Source of the DNA: Sphingomonas sp. | GTDB lineage: Bacteria > Pseudomonadota > Alphaproteobacteria > Sphingomonadales > Sphingomonadaceae | Direction of reading: 5' to 3' | Length of the DNA stretch: 64,000 nucleotides | Assembly (NCBI RefSeq): GCF_019746665.1 | Contig: NZ_JAIERS010000001.1 | Span: forward strand, 1-64,000 | Shown here: positions 24,896 through 33,113 of the stretch, piece after piece | How positions within the stretch are numbered: the first letter of the stretch is position 1 | Layout of the letters: each line of letters opens with the position of its first letter | Notes under the pieces: generated by a model | The model's database searches: none | Told to the model about the DNA's origin: nothing | Seen by the model: the letters and a program-made list of their open reading frames with translations, nothing else | Translations under genes and position numbers: made by a program

Positions 24896-26185
24896 TTATT
24901 GTTGAGAGTCGCCGGCCGGCAGCGGGTGTTCGGCGGCGGTATTGGATCGCCTGATCGCGCCGAACCTTGCGAGCGCGAACATGGGCGGCGGCGGGGCTTG
25001 CCCGGCGATCATATCGCGGACGATCTCCCCCGTCCGCGCGGCGAGCGTCAAACCAAGATGTGCATGGCCTACCGCATAATAGAGCCCCGCCACCTCGTTG
25101 CCGCCGATGCCGGGGAGATAATCCGGCAGCGTCGGCCGGCACCCCATCCAGCGCGTGACGCAACCGCCGTCGAGCAGGCCAACCTCGCGCAGATGGTGCT
25201 CCAGCCGATCCCATTTGCGCGGATCGGGCGGGGTTTGCGGACGGCCGAACTCGACGAAGCTGGTGGCCCGCATCCGGTCGCCAAAGCGCGTCACGACCAC
25301 GGCGCGATCGTCGAGGACGAGCGGTGGCAGGTCCATCGGCCAGCCCGGTCTGTCGAAACCGACATGATAACCGCGCTCGGCGATCAGCGGCGCGGGGATG
25401 CCGGCGGCGCGCAGCAACGGCGCGGACCAGACCCCCGCCGCCACCAGGACGGCGTCCGCCGCGATCCGCGTGCCGTCGTCCAGCACGACGCCAGGGCGCG
25501 CGCCGCCCTGGACGGATCGGGCATGGCGGGCGATCCGCTCGACCCCGGCTTCATCGGCGAACCGCCGCACGCGCCGCAGCAACAGGCCGGGGTCCGTAAC
25601 CTGGCCGGTGCCGGTAAATCGCGCCGCGCCGAACGCGGTCAGCCGTAGTTGCGTGGCGAGTGCCGCCCGGTCGCGGGCACCGGCGGGCGCATAAGTGGTC
25701 GCGCCGGTGGCGCTGCGCGCGAGCGCCGCCATCCCGCGCTGCTGCGCGTCGCGCCCCTCCCAGACCACCAGATGCCCCTGCTCGCGGATCAGCGCGTCGG
25801 CATCCGGGCCGAGCAGCCGTCGCCACGCCGGGATCGCGTCGGCGGTCAGTGTCGCGAGCGCGGCGGTGCCGGCGCGAAAGCGGCCCGGGGCCGAGGCGGT
25901 GAGCAGGCGCAGGGACCAGGGCAGCCATGCCGCCACATCGCGTGGCACGAACGCGACCGGCCCGCCTCGGCTGAACAGGCGTCGCGGCAGCGCGCGGACC
26001 AGCTTGAGCGAGGCAAGCGGCTCGACATGCTCGGTCGCGAGGTGGCCAGCATTGCCCCACGACGCCGGCTCGGGATCGTCAGGGGCCACATGCCGCACCC
26101 CCAGCCCGGCCCGCGCGATCGCCAGCGCCGCGCAAGAGCCGACAATCCCGCCCCCAACGACGATGACGGAACGTGGCTTGCTCAA
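24896..26185 (-). CDS. FAD-dependent D-hydroxyproline dehydrogenase (DadA/DAO family)
   Basis: Oxidises cis-4-hydroxy-D-proline to 1-pyrroline-4-hydroxy-2-carboxylate. N-terminal Rossmann motif VIVVGGGIVGSCAALAIARAG, the PEPASWGNAGHLATE segment that follows in DadA enzymes, VLVAAGVWSAPLLR, and the C-terminal FAD site YYAVGHAHLGLTLA. 429 aa is typical of single-subunit DadA-like enzymes; the multi-subunit LhpBEF form is absent. Starts at TTG 26185 after AAGGAAG. A CTGGTATCTCAG box lies 46 bases upstream. First gene of the three-gene hydroxyproline arm. Generic D-amino-acid dehydrogenase is the alternative. Confidence 0.83.
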   Translation of the reverse strand: MSKPRSVIVVGGGIVGSCAALAIARAGLGVRHVAPDDPEPASWGNAGHLATEHVEPLASLKLVRALPRRLFSRGGPVAFVPRDVAAWLPWSLRLLTASAPGRFRAGTAALATLTADAIPAWRRLLGPDADALIREQGHLVVWEGRDAQQRGMAALARSATGATTYAPAGARDRAALATQLRLTAFGAARFTGTGQVTDPGLLLRRVRRFADEAGVERIARHARSVQGGARPGVVLDDGTRIAADAVLVAAGVWSAPLLRAAGIPAPLIAERGYHVGFDRPGWPMDLPPLVLDDRAVVVTRFGDRMRATSFVEFGRPQTPPDPRKWDRLEHHLREVGLLDGGCVTRWMGCRPTLPDYLPGIGGNEVAGLYYAVGHAHLGLTLAARTGEIVRDMIAGQAPPPPMFALARFGAIRRSNTAAEHPLPAGDSQQ

Positions 26186-26230
26186 CGCCGCTTCCTTATG
26201 GAGGTTGGCGCCTCGACTTTGGACGCATAT

Positions 26231-26242
26231 CTGGTATCTCAG
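26231..26242. promoter_or_regulatory. GntR-type operator, copy 1: CTGGTATCTCAG
   Basis: One of three near-identical 12-mers in the cluster. It sits in the divergent gap between the D-hydroxyproline dehydrogenase (TTG 26185) and the serine hydrolase (TTG 26296). The flanks AT...AGAAAT are shared with the copy at 52421. Confidence 0.7.
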
Positions 26243-26295
26243 AAATGGCGTGCGAACGGCATCGCTGTCAAGACCTTCCGCGGCGGGAGAAGAGG

Positions 26296-27354
26296 TTGAC
26301 CATCGCGCTACGCCTGCAAGCGGCCCTGGAGGCGGCCACCTCGCCTTTGGCGCGCGCCGCGCTCGCGGTCGATGCGCCGGCGCTGGGCCTCGCGTGGCGC
26401 GGAGGCACCGCCGATCGCCCGTTTCGGATCGCCAGCATCACCAAGCCATTCGTGGCGGCGACGATCCATCGTCTCCGCGAGGAAGGCGTGTTGACCCTCG
26501 ACGATACGATCGCGCGCCACGCCACGGCGGAGACGCTGCTTGCGCTCACGCGGGGGGGCTATGATTGCGGCGCGATCACCTTGGCCCAGCTGCTGTCGCA
26601 CACGTCCGGCCTGACCGACCATAGCGTGGCGCCGGGCTTCGTGCGCGCCGTGGCCGCGGACCCGCGGCGGCGATGGACTCGTGCCGAGCAGATCGCGCTG
26701 GCGATGCGCGCCGGGCCGCCGATCGGCCCGCCCGGGGCGTGTTACGCCTATGCCGACACCGGCTATATCGTGCTTGGCGAGATCATCGAGCGCGTGACCG
26801 GCCTATCGCTGGCGCAGGCCGTCCGCCGCCTGGTCCGGCTCGATGCGCTCGGCATGGCGCAGACCTGGTGGGAGACGCTGGAGGAGCCGCCCGCTGGCGC
26901 GCCGGAACTTCAGCCGCAATGGCACGATGGCGCCTCGGCCAGCGACTGGCATCCATCGTTCGATCTATTCGGCGGCGGCGGGTTAATCTCGACCGTTGGC
27001 GATTTGAATCGCTTTCTGGCCGCCTTGCTGGCCGGCGAGATCCTGCGCCCGGCGACCGTTGCCGAAGCGCTAGCGACCCCCGCGGTGGCACCGGCGCAAG
27101 CCACGACGCCTGGCCGCAACCACTCGCTGCTCCTCGCGACGATGCGGATCGGCAAGCGTTGGTGCCTTGGCCATACCGGCTTTTGGGGAAGCGCGACGGT
27201 GCGATTGCCTGGAACGGGCGCGACTGTGTCGCTGTCGATCAACGCGTCGGGCGATCGCGCCTGGCGAGCGATGCTCGACCTGCTGGAGTTGATCGACACG
27301 ATGCTGGTGGCGGAGTGGTGCTCGCGGTCGGCTGGGGCTAAGCTGTCGCCATGA
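26296..27354 (+). CDS. Beta-lactamase-fold serine hydrolase (class C-like), probable peptidase or esterase
   Basis: A 352-aa cytoplasmic protein with the SxxK motif ASITKPF (Ser47, Lys50), a YAD in place of YxN (YAYADTGY), and a C-terminal HTG (CLGHTGFWG). These match the MEROPS S12 / DD-peptidase group that includes D-aminopeptidases, D-Ala carboxypeptidases and esterases. No signal peptide. I start at TTG 26296 since GGGAGAAGAGG precedes it at good spacing; upstream codons would cross the operator. The TetR gene overlaps its stop (ATGA). YAD rather than YxN is mildly unusual. Confidence 0.78.
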   Translation: MTIALRLQAALEAATSPLARAALAVDAPALGLAWRGGTADRPFRIASITKPFVAATIHRLREEGVLTLDDTIARHATAETLLALTRGGYDCGAITLAQLLSHTSGLTDHSVAPGFVRAVAADPRRRWTRAEQIALAMRAGPPIGPPGACYAYADTGYIVLGEIIERVTGLSLAQAVRRLVRLDALGMAQTWWETLEEPPAGAPELQPQWHDGASASDWHPSFDLFGGGGLISTVGDLNRFLAALLAGEILRPATVAEALATPAVAPAQATTPGRNHSLLLATMRIGKRWCLGHTGFWGSATVRLPGTGATVSLSINASGDRAWRAMLDLLELIDTMLVAEWCSRSAGAKLSP

Positions 27355-28148
27355 CCAAACCCATCGCCCGGCAAGGCGCTCCCCGCGCCGCCCGGCCCGC
27401 GCCCGCCCCCCGCGCGCGCGCCGCCATCCGCCCCGATCCCGTCCCGGCCCATGTCGCCGATCGCATGGATTTCGCGGGCCATCTGGCCGGGTGTGTCGAC
27501 GGCGCCGGCCGTGGGGAAAAGACGCGACTGAAGCTGCTGGGCTGCGGCTTGCGCCTGCTCGCCGACACGGGCTTTCGCAGCCTCAACGTCGATGACGTCG
27601 TCGGGCTGGCCGAAATCGCCAAGGGCACCTTCTATATCCATTTCACCAGCAAGGATGCCTTTCTGCTGGAGCTGGCGGACCGCTATGTCGCGTTCGAGGC
27701 CGCCGCCGCCCCGGAGCGCGATCCGGATGCCACGACTTTCGCGCAGGTGCGCGACTGGCTCGCCTGGTATGAAGAGATGTTCGCGCGCAATATCGGGGTG
27801 GTGCGCTGCCTCGTTCAGGCGGCGGAGACGAGCGAGGCGATGCGGGCGCTTTGGCATCGCCGCAACGCGGTGCTGATCGATCGCCTGCTCGGCAGCTACT
27901 TCCCTCCCAGCGGCGCCATCGATCCGGCGCTCGCGCGAACGGTGTTGCGGGTCGCCGGCGGGATGATCGACCAGAGCCTGTTCGAACGTCACCGCGTGCA
28001 GGTTGGGCCGGGCCGGCGCGAGCCCGACGATCGCGCGCTGCGGCTCGAGCTGCACGCCCTGCTCTGCTACCGCGCGATCTATGGCACCAATCCCCCGGCG
28101 GACGAGCTGAACGGAACCCGCGAGCTGCTGGCATGGCCGGGTCGGTGA
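27351..28148 (+). CDS. TetR-family regulator of the peptide-catabolic cluster
   Basis: A Pro/Ala/Arg-rich N-terminal tail (~55 residues) precedes a clear TetR HTH: KTRLKLLGCGLRLLADTGF, LNVDDVVGLAEIAKGTFYIHFTSKDAFLLEL, roughly residues 60-110, then a helical ligand domain. Translationally coupled on both sides. I propose it binds the six ATGAC-N6-GTCAY dyads between 23059 and 47636, since 16-base interrupted palindromes near start codons are typical of TetR operators and this is the only TetR gene in the cluster. The pairing is inference; the GntR-FCD regulator is the alternative binder. Confidence 0.85.
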   Translation: MTKPIARQGAPRAARPAPAPRARAAIRPDPVPAHVADRMDFAGHLAGCVDGAGRGEKTRLKLLGCGLRLLADTGFRSLNVDDVVGLAEIAKGTFYIHFTSKDAFLLELADRYVAFEAAAAPERDPDATTFAQVRDWLAWYEEMFARNIGVVRCLVQAAETSEAMRALWHRRNAVLIDRLLGSYFPPSGAIDPALARTVLRVAGGMIDQSLFERHRVQVGPGRREPDDRALRLELHALLCYRAIYGTNPPADELNGTRELLAWPGR

Positions 28149-29014
28149 GCGGCGGCGTCGCGATCCTCGGCACCGGCCTGATGGGGCTGCCGATGGCGGC
28201 CAACCTGGCACGCGCCGGGCTGCGCGTTTCGGCCTGGAACCGAACCATCGCCAAGGCCGAGCCGCTCGCGCGCCTGGGGGTGCGGCTTTGCGCGACCGCG
28301 GCAGAGGCGGTGACAGGCGCCGAGGTCGTGCTGATCATGCTGTCCAACGGTGCCGTGGTGGACGCGGCCCTGGCCGACATCGCCGATGCGCTTTCCCCCG
28401 GCACGACCGTGGTCGTGATGAGTTCGATCCCGGTCGAGGCGGCGCGCGCGCAAGCGGCGGCGCTCGCCGCGCGCGGCATTGGTTATGTCGACGCGCCGGT
28501 GTCTGGCGGCACCCGCGGCGCCGAGGCGGGCACGCTCGTCATCTTGGCCGGCGGCGGCGCGGCGGAGATTGACCGTCTCGCGCCGATATTCGCGCCGCTG
28601 GGGCGGGTGACCCGGGTGGGCCCGGTGGGATCGGGCCAGCTCGCCAAGCTTGCCAATCAGCTGATCGTCGGGGTCACGATCGGGGCAGTCGCCGAGGCGC
28701 TTATCCTCGCCGAGGCGGGGGGTGCCGATCCGGCGGCGGTGCGCGCCGCGCTGCTCGGCGGCTTCGCGGACTCGACGATCCTGCGCCAGCACGGCGCGCG
28801 GATGGTGGAGCGCGACTTCGCGCCGGGCGCGCATGCGACCACGCAGCTCAAGGATTTAACGACCGTCGCGTCGCTGGCGCGGAGCTTGAAGCTCGACCTT
28901 CCGTTCGCCACCCTCGCGCAACACGAATTCGCGGCGATGTGCGAGACGGCGCGCGGCGCGTTGGACCATAGCGCCCTCTACCTCGCGATCGGCGAGCGGC
29001 GCCGCGCGGACTGA
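28133..29014 (+). CDS. NAD(P)-dependent 3-hydroxyisobutyrate dehydrogenase-family oxidoreductase
   Basis: Beta-hydroxyacid dehydrogenase fold: GVAILGTGLMGLPMAANLARAG (nucleotide site; GxGxMG then MA), VVLIMLSNGAVVD, substrate loop YVDAPVSGGTRGAEAGTL, and the catalytic Lys in GSGQLAKLANQLIVG. 293 aa with the ATG at 28133, overlapping the TetR gene by 16 bases; a GTG at 28145 is an alternative. Family members reduce tartronate semialdehyde or oxidise 3-hydroxyisobutyrate. With the hydroxypyruvate-isomerase-like enzyme at 31436, a tartronate-semialdehyde reductase role is attractive but unproven. Confidence 0.85.
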   Translation: MAGSVSGGVAILGTGLMGLPMAANLARAGLRVSAWNRTIAKAEPLARLGVRLCATAAEAVTGAEVVLIMLSNGAVVDAALADIADALSPGTTVVVMSSIPVEAARAQAAALAARGIGYVDAPVSGGTRGAEAGTLVILAGGGAAEIDRLAPIFAPLGRVTRVGPVGSGQLAKLANQLIVGVTIGAVAEALILAEAGGADPAAVRAALLGGFADSTILRQHGARMVERDFAPGAHATTQLKDLTTVASLARSLKLDLPFATLAQHEFAAMCETARGALDHSALYLAIGERRRAD

Positions 29015-29087
29015 CGCTGGCCGATCGACCTTGCCAGCGCTTCGGCCCGGTCCCCCGGGCGCGCCATCGCTTGCATAGCCACCCAAC

Positions 29088-29103
29088 ATGACTTAGCAGT
29101 CAT
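29088..29103. promoter_or_regulatory. TetR-type operator, copy 2: ATGAC-TTAGCA-GTCAT
   Basis: Perfect arms, 28 bases before the BKACE start codon at 29131. Confidence 0.75.
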
Positions 29104-29130
29104 ATATGCGGGCGGAAGGACTGGCGTGAC

Positions 29131-30090
29131 ATGAAACAGCTCGACAAGGTCATCATCACCAGTGCGACGACGGGTGCCGGGCATATGCCGTGGATGTCGC
29201 CGCACCTGCCCTTGACCATCGAGCAGATTGTCGAAGACTCGGTCGCCGCGGCCGAGGCCGGTGCCTCGATCATCCACCTGCACGCGCGCGACCCGGAAAC
29301 TGGCGAACCGTCGTGCGATCCAAGGCTCTACGAGCAGTATCTGCGGCGCATCAAGCAGCGCACCAACGCCATCCTCAACCTGACGACCGGGCAGCCGCAG
29401 CGCAACGTTACCCCCGAACAGGCGATCGAGAACCGGCTTGCCGCCCCCCTCGCCTTCTCGCCCGAGATCACCTCGTTCAACATGGGACCGATGAGCTTCG
29501 CGACCTTTACCCTTGCCGAGCGCGCCCGGACCTCCGGCCAGCCGCTGCGCGAGTGGGAGGAGGCCTATCTCGAACTGTCGCGCCATCTGACGATGGCCAA
29601 CCCCTGGTCGCTGATGGAGCGGATCGCGCGCGAGCTGGGTGAAGATCGCGGGGTCCGGTTCGAATTCGAATGTTTCGACACCGGCCACCTCTACGCGCTG
29701 AAGGTGATCGCCGATGAAGGCTGGGTGAAACCGCCCTTCTTCATCCAATCGGTGTTCGGGCCGCTGGGGGGGATCGGCACCGATCCCAAGCATGTCCTGC
29801 ACTTCAAGGAAACGGCGGACATGCTGTTCGGCGAGGACTATATCTGGTCGCTGCTGGCGGCCGGCAAGGCGCAGATGAAGCTTACCACGATGGCGGCGTG
29901 CATGGGCGGCAATGTGCGCGTCGGCATGGAAGACAGCCTATGGGCCGGCCCCGGTGAACTCGCCACGTCGAGCGCCGACCAGGTGCGCCGCATACGCACG
30001 ATCTTGGAGGCACTCGGCCTTGAGGTGGCGACGCCGGACGAAGCCCGCGCCTATCTTGGCACCAAGGGCGCCGACCGGGTGGGATTCTGA
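29131..30090 (+). CDS. Beta-keto acid cleavage enzyme (BKACE, DUF849)
   Basis: Zinc-dependent TIM-barrel enzyme that condenses a beta-keto acid with acetyl-CoA and releases acetoacetate plus a new CoA ester, as in Kce of lysine fermentation. Family marks are KVIITSATTGAG, the zinc ligands in SIIHLHARDPETG, ILNLTTGQ, FEFECFDTGHL and the FFIQSVFGPLGGIG and GGNVRVGMEDSLW motifs. 319 aa, full length, all ligands visible. It is first in an operon with a class III aminotransferase and a TIM-barrel isomerase, behind operator copy 2. BKACE subfamilies have very different substrates; which keto acid is used here cannot be told. Confidence 0.87.
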   Translation: MKQLDKVIITSATTGAGHMPWMSPHLPLTIEQIVEDSVAAAEAGASIIHLHARDPETGEPSCDPRLYEQYLRRIKQRTNAILNLTTGQPQRNVTPEQAIENRLAAPLAFSPEITSFNMGPMSFATFTLAERARTSGQPLREWEEAYLELSRHLTMANPWSLMERIARELGEDRGVRFEFECFDTGHLYALKVIADEGWVKPPFFIQSVFGPLGGIGTDPKHVLHFKETADMLFGEDYIWSLLAAGKAQMKLTTMAACMGGNVRVGMEDSLWAGPGELATSSADQVRRIRTILEALGLEVATPDEARAYLGTKGADRVGF

Positions 30091-31439
30091 TGGCGTCGCT
30101 GTCCGACGCGCCGGCCGCCGCGCGCGGCTTCGCGACCGAGCGATCGGCAGAGCTGTTCGCCCGGGCCGAACGGGTGATGCCATCCGGCTATACCCGCGAC
30201 CTCGTCGCCCAGCTCCCTCACCCGCAATATGCCAGTCACGCCCAGGGCTGCTGGCTGACCGACATTGACGGCAACCGGCGGATCGATTGGGTGAACAACT
30301 TCACCTCGATGATCCACGGTCATGCCCCGCCCGCCGTGGTGCGCGTGATCGCCGAACAGGCCGGGCGGCTGATGAACGCGGTGCTGCCGACCGAATGGGA
30401 AGTCGGCCTGGCAGAACATCTGGTCGATCGGGTGCCGGGGATCGACCGCATCCGGTTCACCAATTCGGGCACCGAGGCCAATGCGATCGCCGTTAAGGCC
30501 GCGCGCGCCTTCACCGGCCGTTCCAAGGTCGCGAAGATCGAGGGGGGCTATCACGGCCAGTTCGACCTGCTGGAGGCGAGCCACCAGCCAACGGCGCCGC
30601 TCTGGGGGCCGGCGGAGCGGCCCGTCCCCGTGCCGCACAATCCCGCCACGCCCCAGAGCCTGCTCGACGAACTGGTGATCCTGCCGCTCAACGATATCGC
30701 CAACAGCCGCGCCATCCTGGCCGAACGGGCAGCCGAGCTGGCCGCCGTGATCATCGACCCATGGCGCCTCCAGGCGGGCATGGTCAGCCCCCGGCGGGAC
30801 TATCTGGAGATGCTGCGCGAGGAGACCGCGCGGCTGGACATCGTGCTGATCTTCGACGAGGTCGTTTCGCTGCGTGCGAGCCATGGCGGCGCGCAGGGGC
30901 TGCACGGCATCCTTCCCGATCTCACCACGCTCGGCAAGATCATCGGCGGCGGCCTCCCGATCGGCGGTGTTGGCGGCAGCGCGGCGGTGATGTCGGTGTT
31001 CGAGATGGGTCGTCCCGACGGCAAGGTGAAGCATTCGGGCACCTTCACCGCCAATCCGTTGTCGATGGCGACCGGGCTCACCTCGATGCGCCTGCTGACC
31101 CGCGCGGCGCTGGAGGACCTGAGCGCGAAGAGCGAGCGGCTGCGCGAGGGGCTCCGCCGCGCCATCCGCGATACCGGCCTGCCGGGCGACGTGACCGGCG
31201 ACGGTTCGGTGAGCGCGTTGATGCTGACCGATCAACCCACCGAGAATTTCCGCCAGTTCGCGCACGCGCTGCAAAACGGCCTGATGGCCCGATTGCTGGC
31301 GCTGCAGGCGCTGCTGACCGAGGAGGGCATCTTCACGCTGCGCGGCAACTTCATCGGCTCGACCCCGATGACGGACGATGACGTGGATTTCACGATCGCT
31401 GGCGCGACACGGGCGATGCGCCGCTTGGCCGAGGCGTGA
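30090..31439 (+). CDS. Class III aminotransferase / glutamate-1-semialdehyde aminomutase-like PLP enzyme
   Basis: PLP fold-type I enzyme with MPSGYTRDLVAQLPHP at the N-terminus (GSAM-like), FTNSGTEANAIAVKAAR, KIEGGYHGQFD, IFDEVVSLR and the PLP Lys in TTLGKIIGGGLPIGG. 449 aa. The real hemL would be a housekeeping gene; this copy is coupled to BKACE (TGATG) and to the next gene (GTGA), so it is a catabolic aminotransferase or 1,2-aminomutase. IDPWR before the cofactor Asp, where most members have EPV, may mark a distinct subgroup. It probably makes or consumes the beta-keto acid split by BKACE. Confidence 0.85.
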   Translation: MASLSDAPAAARGFATERSAELFARAERVMPSGYTRDLVAQLPHPQYASHAQGCWLTDIDGNRRIDWVNNFTSMIHGHAPPAVVRVIAEQAGRLMNAVLPTEWEVGLAEHLVDRVPGIDRIRFTNSGTEANAIAVKAARAFTGRSKVAKIEGGYHGQFDLLEASHQPTAPLWGPAERPVPVPHNPATPQSLLDELVILPLNDIANSRAILAERAAELAAVIIDPWRLQAGMVSPRRDYLEMLREETARLDIVLIFDEVVSLRASHGGAQGLHGILPDLTTLGKIIGGGLPIGGVGGSAAVMSVFEMGRPDGKVKHSGTFTANPLSMATGLTSMRLLTRAALEDLSAKSERLREGLRRAIRDTGLPGDVTGDGSVSALMLTDQPTENFRQFAHALQNGLMARLLALQALLTEEGIFTLRGNFIGSTPMTDDDVDFTIAGATRAMRRLAEA

Positions 31440-32245
31440 CGGCGGCAGCGCGGATCAGCGCGAGCGTTTCGATGATGTTTGGCGAATTGCCGTTCGCGGC
31501 GCGCTTCGCCGCGGCGGCCGCCGCCGGGTTCGACGGCGTGGAAATCCAGCGTATCGATGAAGCGACGCCACACGCGATCGCCGCCGCCGCCACTCAGGCC
31601 GGCGTTCAGGTGGCGCTGATCAATGTGCCGATGGGCGATCTGCTGTCGGGCGGCCCCGGGCTATCGGGCGTTCCGGGGCGCGAACAGGCCTATGTTCGCG
31701 CGCTGCACCAGGCGTTCGAGACCGCCACGTTGATCGGCGCGCATCGCGTCCATCTCGGCCCGTCGCGGGTGCCGCCGGGCCTATCGCGCGACGATTGCCT
31801 GCCAACTTATCTCGCCAATATCGCCACCGCCGCCGAGCTGAGCGCGGCCGCGGGCATTCCGGCGGTGGTGGAGGGCATGAACCGTGTCGACGCACCGGAC
31901 GCATTGATCGCATCGGTCGATCTCGCGGCGGAAATGGTGCACCGGGTCCCCGGCATCGGGCTGTTGTTCGACGCCTATCATGTCGCCAAGGGGGGGCATG
32001 ACCCCGCCGCCGCCTTTGCCCGGCACCGCGCGATCGCGCGCCATGTGCAGATCGCCGACGCGCCCGCGCGCACCGCGCCCGGCACCGGCACCATCGCCTG
32101 GGATCGCTTCTTCGCGGCATTGGCGGACGCCGAATATGCAGGCTGGATAGGCGCGGAGTACCCGTGCGCTGGCGATACCCCCGCCACGCTTGGCTGGCTC
32201 AAACCGGCGCGGCGAAGCGCGCGCGCGGCCCCACCGCGAAGCTGA
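31436..32245 (+). CDS. Hydroxypyruvate isomerase-like sugar isomerase (AP endonuclease 2 fold)
   Basis: Xylose-isomerase-type TIM barrel: ISASVSMMFGELPFAARFAAAAAAGF style start, DGVEIQ, VEGMNRVD with the metal Glu, LLFDAYHVAKGG with the Asp/His, VQIADAPART, and the second metal Glu in IGAEYPC. Resembles Hyi/OtnI enzymes, which interconvert hydroxypyruvate and tartronate semialdehyde. GTG start overlaps the aminotransferase stop. The last 15 or so residues (Arg/Ala-rich) lie in a 47-base tail-to-tail overlap with the esterase gene on the other strand. Substrate not certain. Confidence 0.78.
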   Translation: MTAAARISASVSMMFGELPFAARFAAAAAAGFDGVEIQRIDEATPHAIAAAATQAGVQVALINVPMGDLLSGGPGLSGVPGREQAYVRALHQAFETATLIGAHRVHLGPSRVPPGLSRDDCLPTYLANIATAAELSAAAGIPAVVEGMNRVDAPDALIASVDLAAEMVHRVPGIGLLFDAYHVAKGGHDPAAAFARHRAIARHVQIADAPARTAPGTGTIAWDRFFAALADAEYAGWIGAEYPCAGDTPATLGWLKPARRSARAAPPRS

Positions 32246-33113
32246 GTGCCTTGGAAAGGGCCGCCGGCACGACGCCGATATGACCTTCATCGGCAATAAC
32301 GCGTAGCGCCACATTCGCGGGCGGCAACACCGTGGCGAGCGCCGCCGCCATCTCGCGGGCATTCTCCACCATCCGCCCCCGCGCGAACATCGCGTCCATC
32401 TGCTGGGCGACGTCCTCGGGAATCCCCTCGGGCAGTTCGGCGTGGGTTTCGCGCGCGCCGACGGTGATCAGCACGCGCGGCGGCGCGCCGATGCCACCCA
32501 TCTGCGCACGAAACCCCGGAAGCGCGTCGAACATCATCCGATCACCCCACCAGAGCGACGGGCTGCTCGCGACATAGGTGGAAAAGACGTCGGGTTGCTG
32601 GAACAGGCTATGCAGCGCGAACAATCCGCCCAACGAGTGGCCGAACAACGTTCGGCGGGCCGGGTCGACGGGGTGGATCGCGGCGATCGCCGGCAACACC
32701 GCGTCCGTCACGAAGCGGCGAAAGACATCGGCGCCGCCGAGCGCCAGGCCCGGCTCCGGCACGATGAATTGGGGCAGCTTGTCGCGGTCTGTCGGCGGCG
32801 TCAGATCAGTGTTGCGCAGCGAAAGGGTTCGCTCGATCCCGGCGTCCGGATAGCCGATCGCCACCACCAGCGCGGCCGCGCAATCGCCGAGCGCCCGGAC
32901 GGCGGCATGCGCGGCGAGCGTCGCGAAATTGGCCGGGCCGTCGGTCGCGAGGAACAGCGGCCATCCCGCGGGCGGGGGCGCTTGCGCGGGCCGGGCGATC
33001 CAGAGGCGATAGGTTCTGCCGTTCGCGTAGCAAGGCAGGTCGAAGGTCTCGCTGTGATCGATCACGGCCGGCCCCAGCGGGATCAGGCCGTTCGTGGTAG
33101 CGGCCTCAGTCAT
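32199..33113 (-). CDS. Esterase D/IroE-type alpha/beta hydrolase
   Basis: Putative serine esterase of the siderophore-esterase (Fes/IroE/BesA) fold: LFLATDGPANF, VVAIGYPDAG, the nucleophile elbow TLFGHSLGGLFALH, SPSLWWGDRMM following it, and the late GHIGVVPAALSKAL with the catalytic His. No signal peptide is visible. I start at MTEAATTNG (33113), overlapping the stop of the upstream hydrolase gene by eight bases. Siderophore-type hydrolysis is the family norm, but its operon partners are peptidases and beta-lactamase-fold hydrolases, so a peptide- or depsipeptide-ester substrate is possible. Confidence 0.8.
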   Translation of the reverse strand: MTEAATTNGLIPLGPAVIDHSETFDLPCYANGRTYRLWIARPAQAPPPAGWPLFLATDGPANFATLAAHAAVRALGDCAAALVVAIGYPDAGIERTLSLRNTDLTPPTDRDKLPQFIVPEPGLALGGADVFRRFVTDAVLPAIAAIHPVDPARRTLFGHSLGGLFALHSLFQQPDVFSTYVASSPSLWWGDRMMFDALPGFRAQMGGIGAPPRVLITVGARETHAELPEGIPEDVAQQMDAMFARGRMVENAREMAAALATVLPPANVALRVIADEGHIGVVPAALSKALSFAVGPRARFAAPV

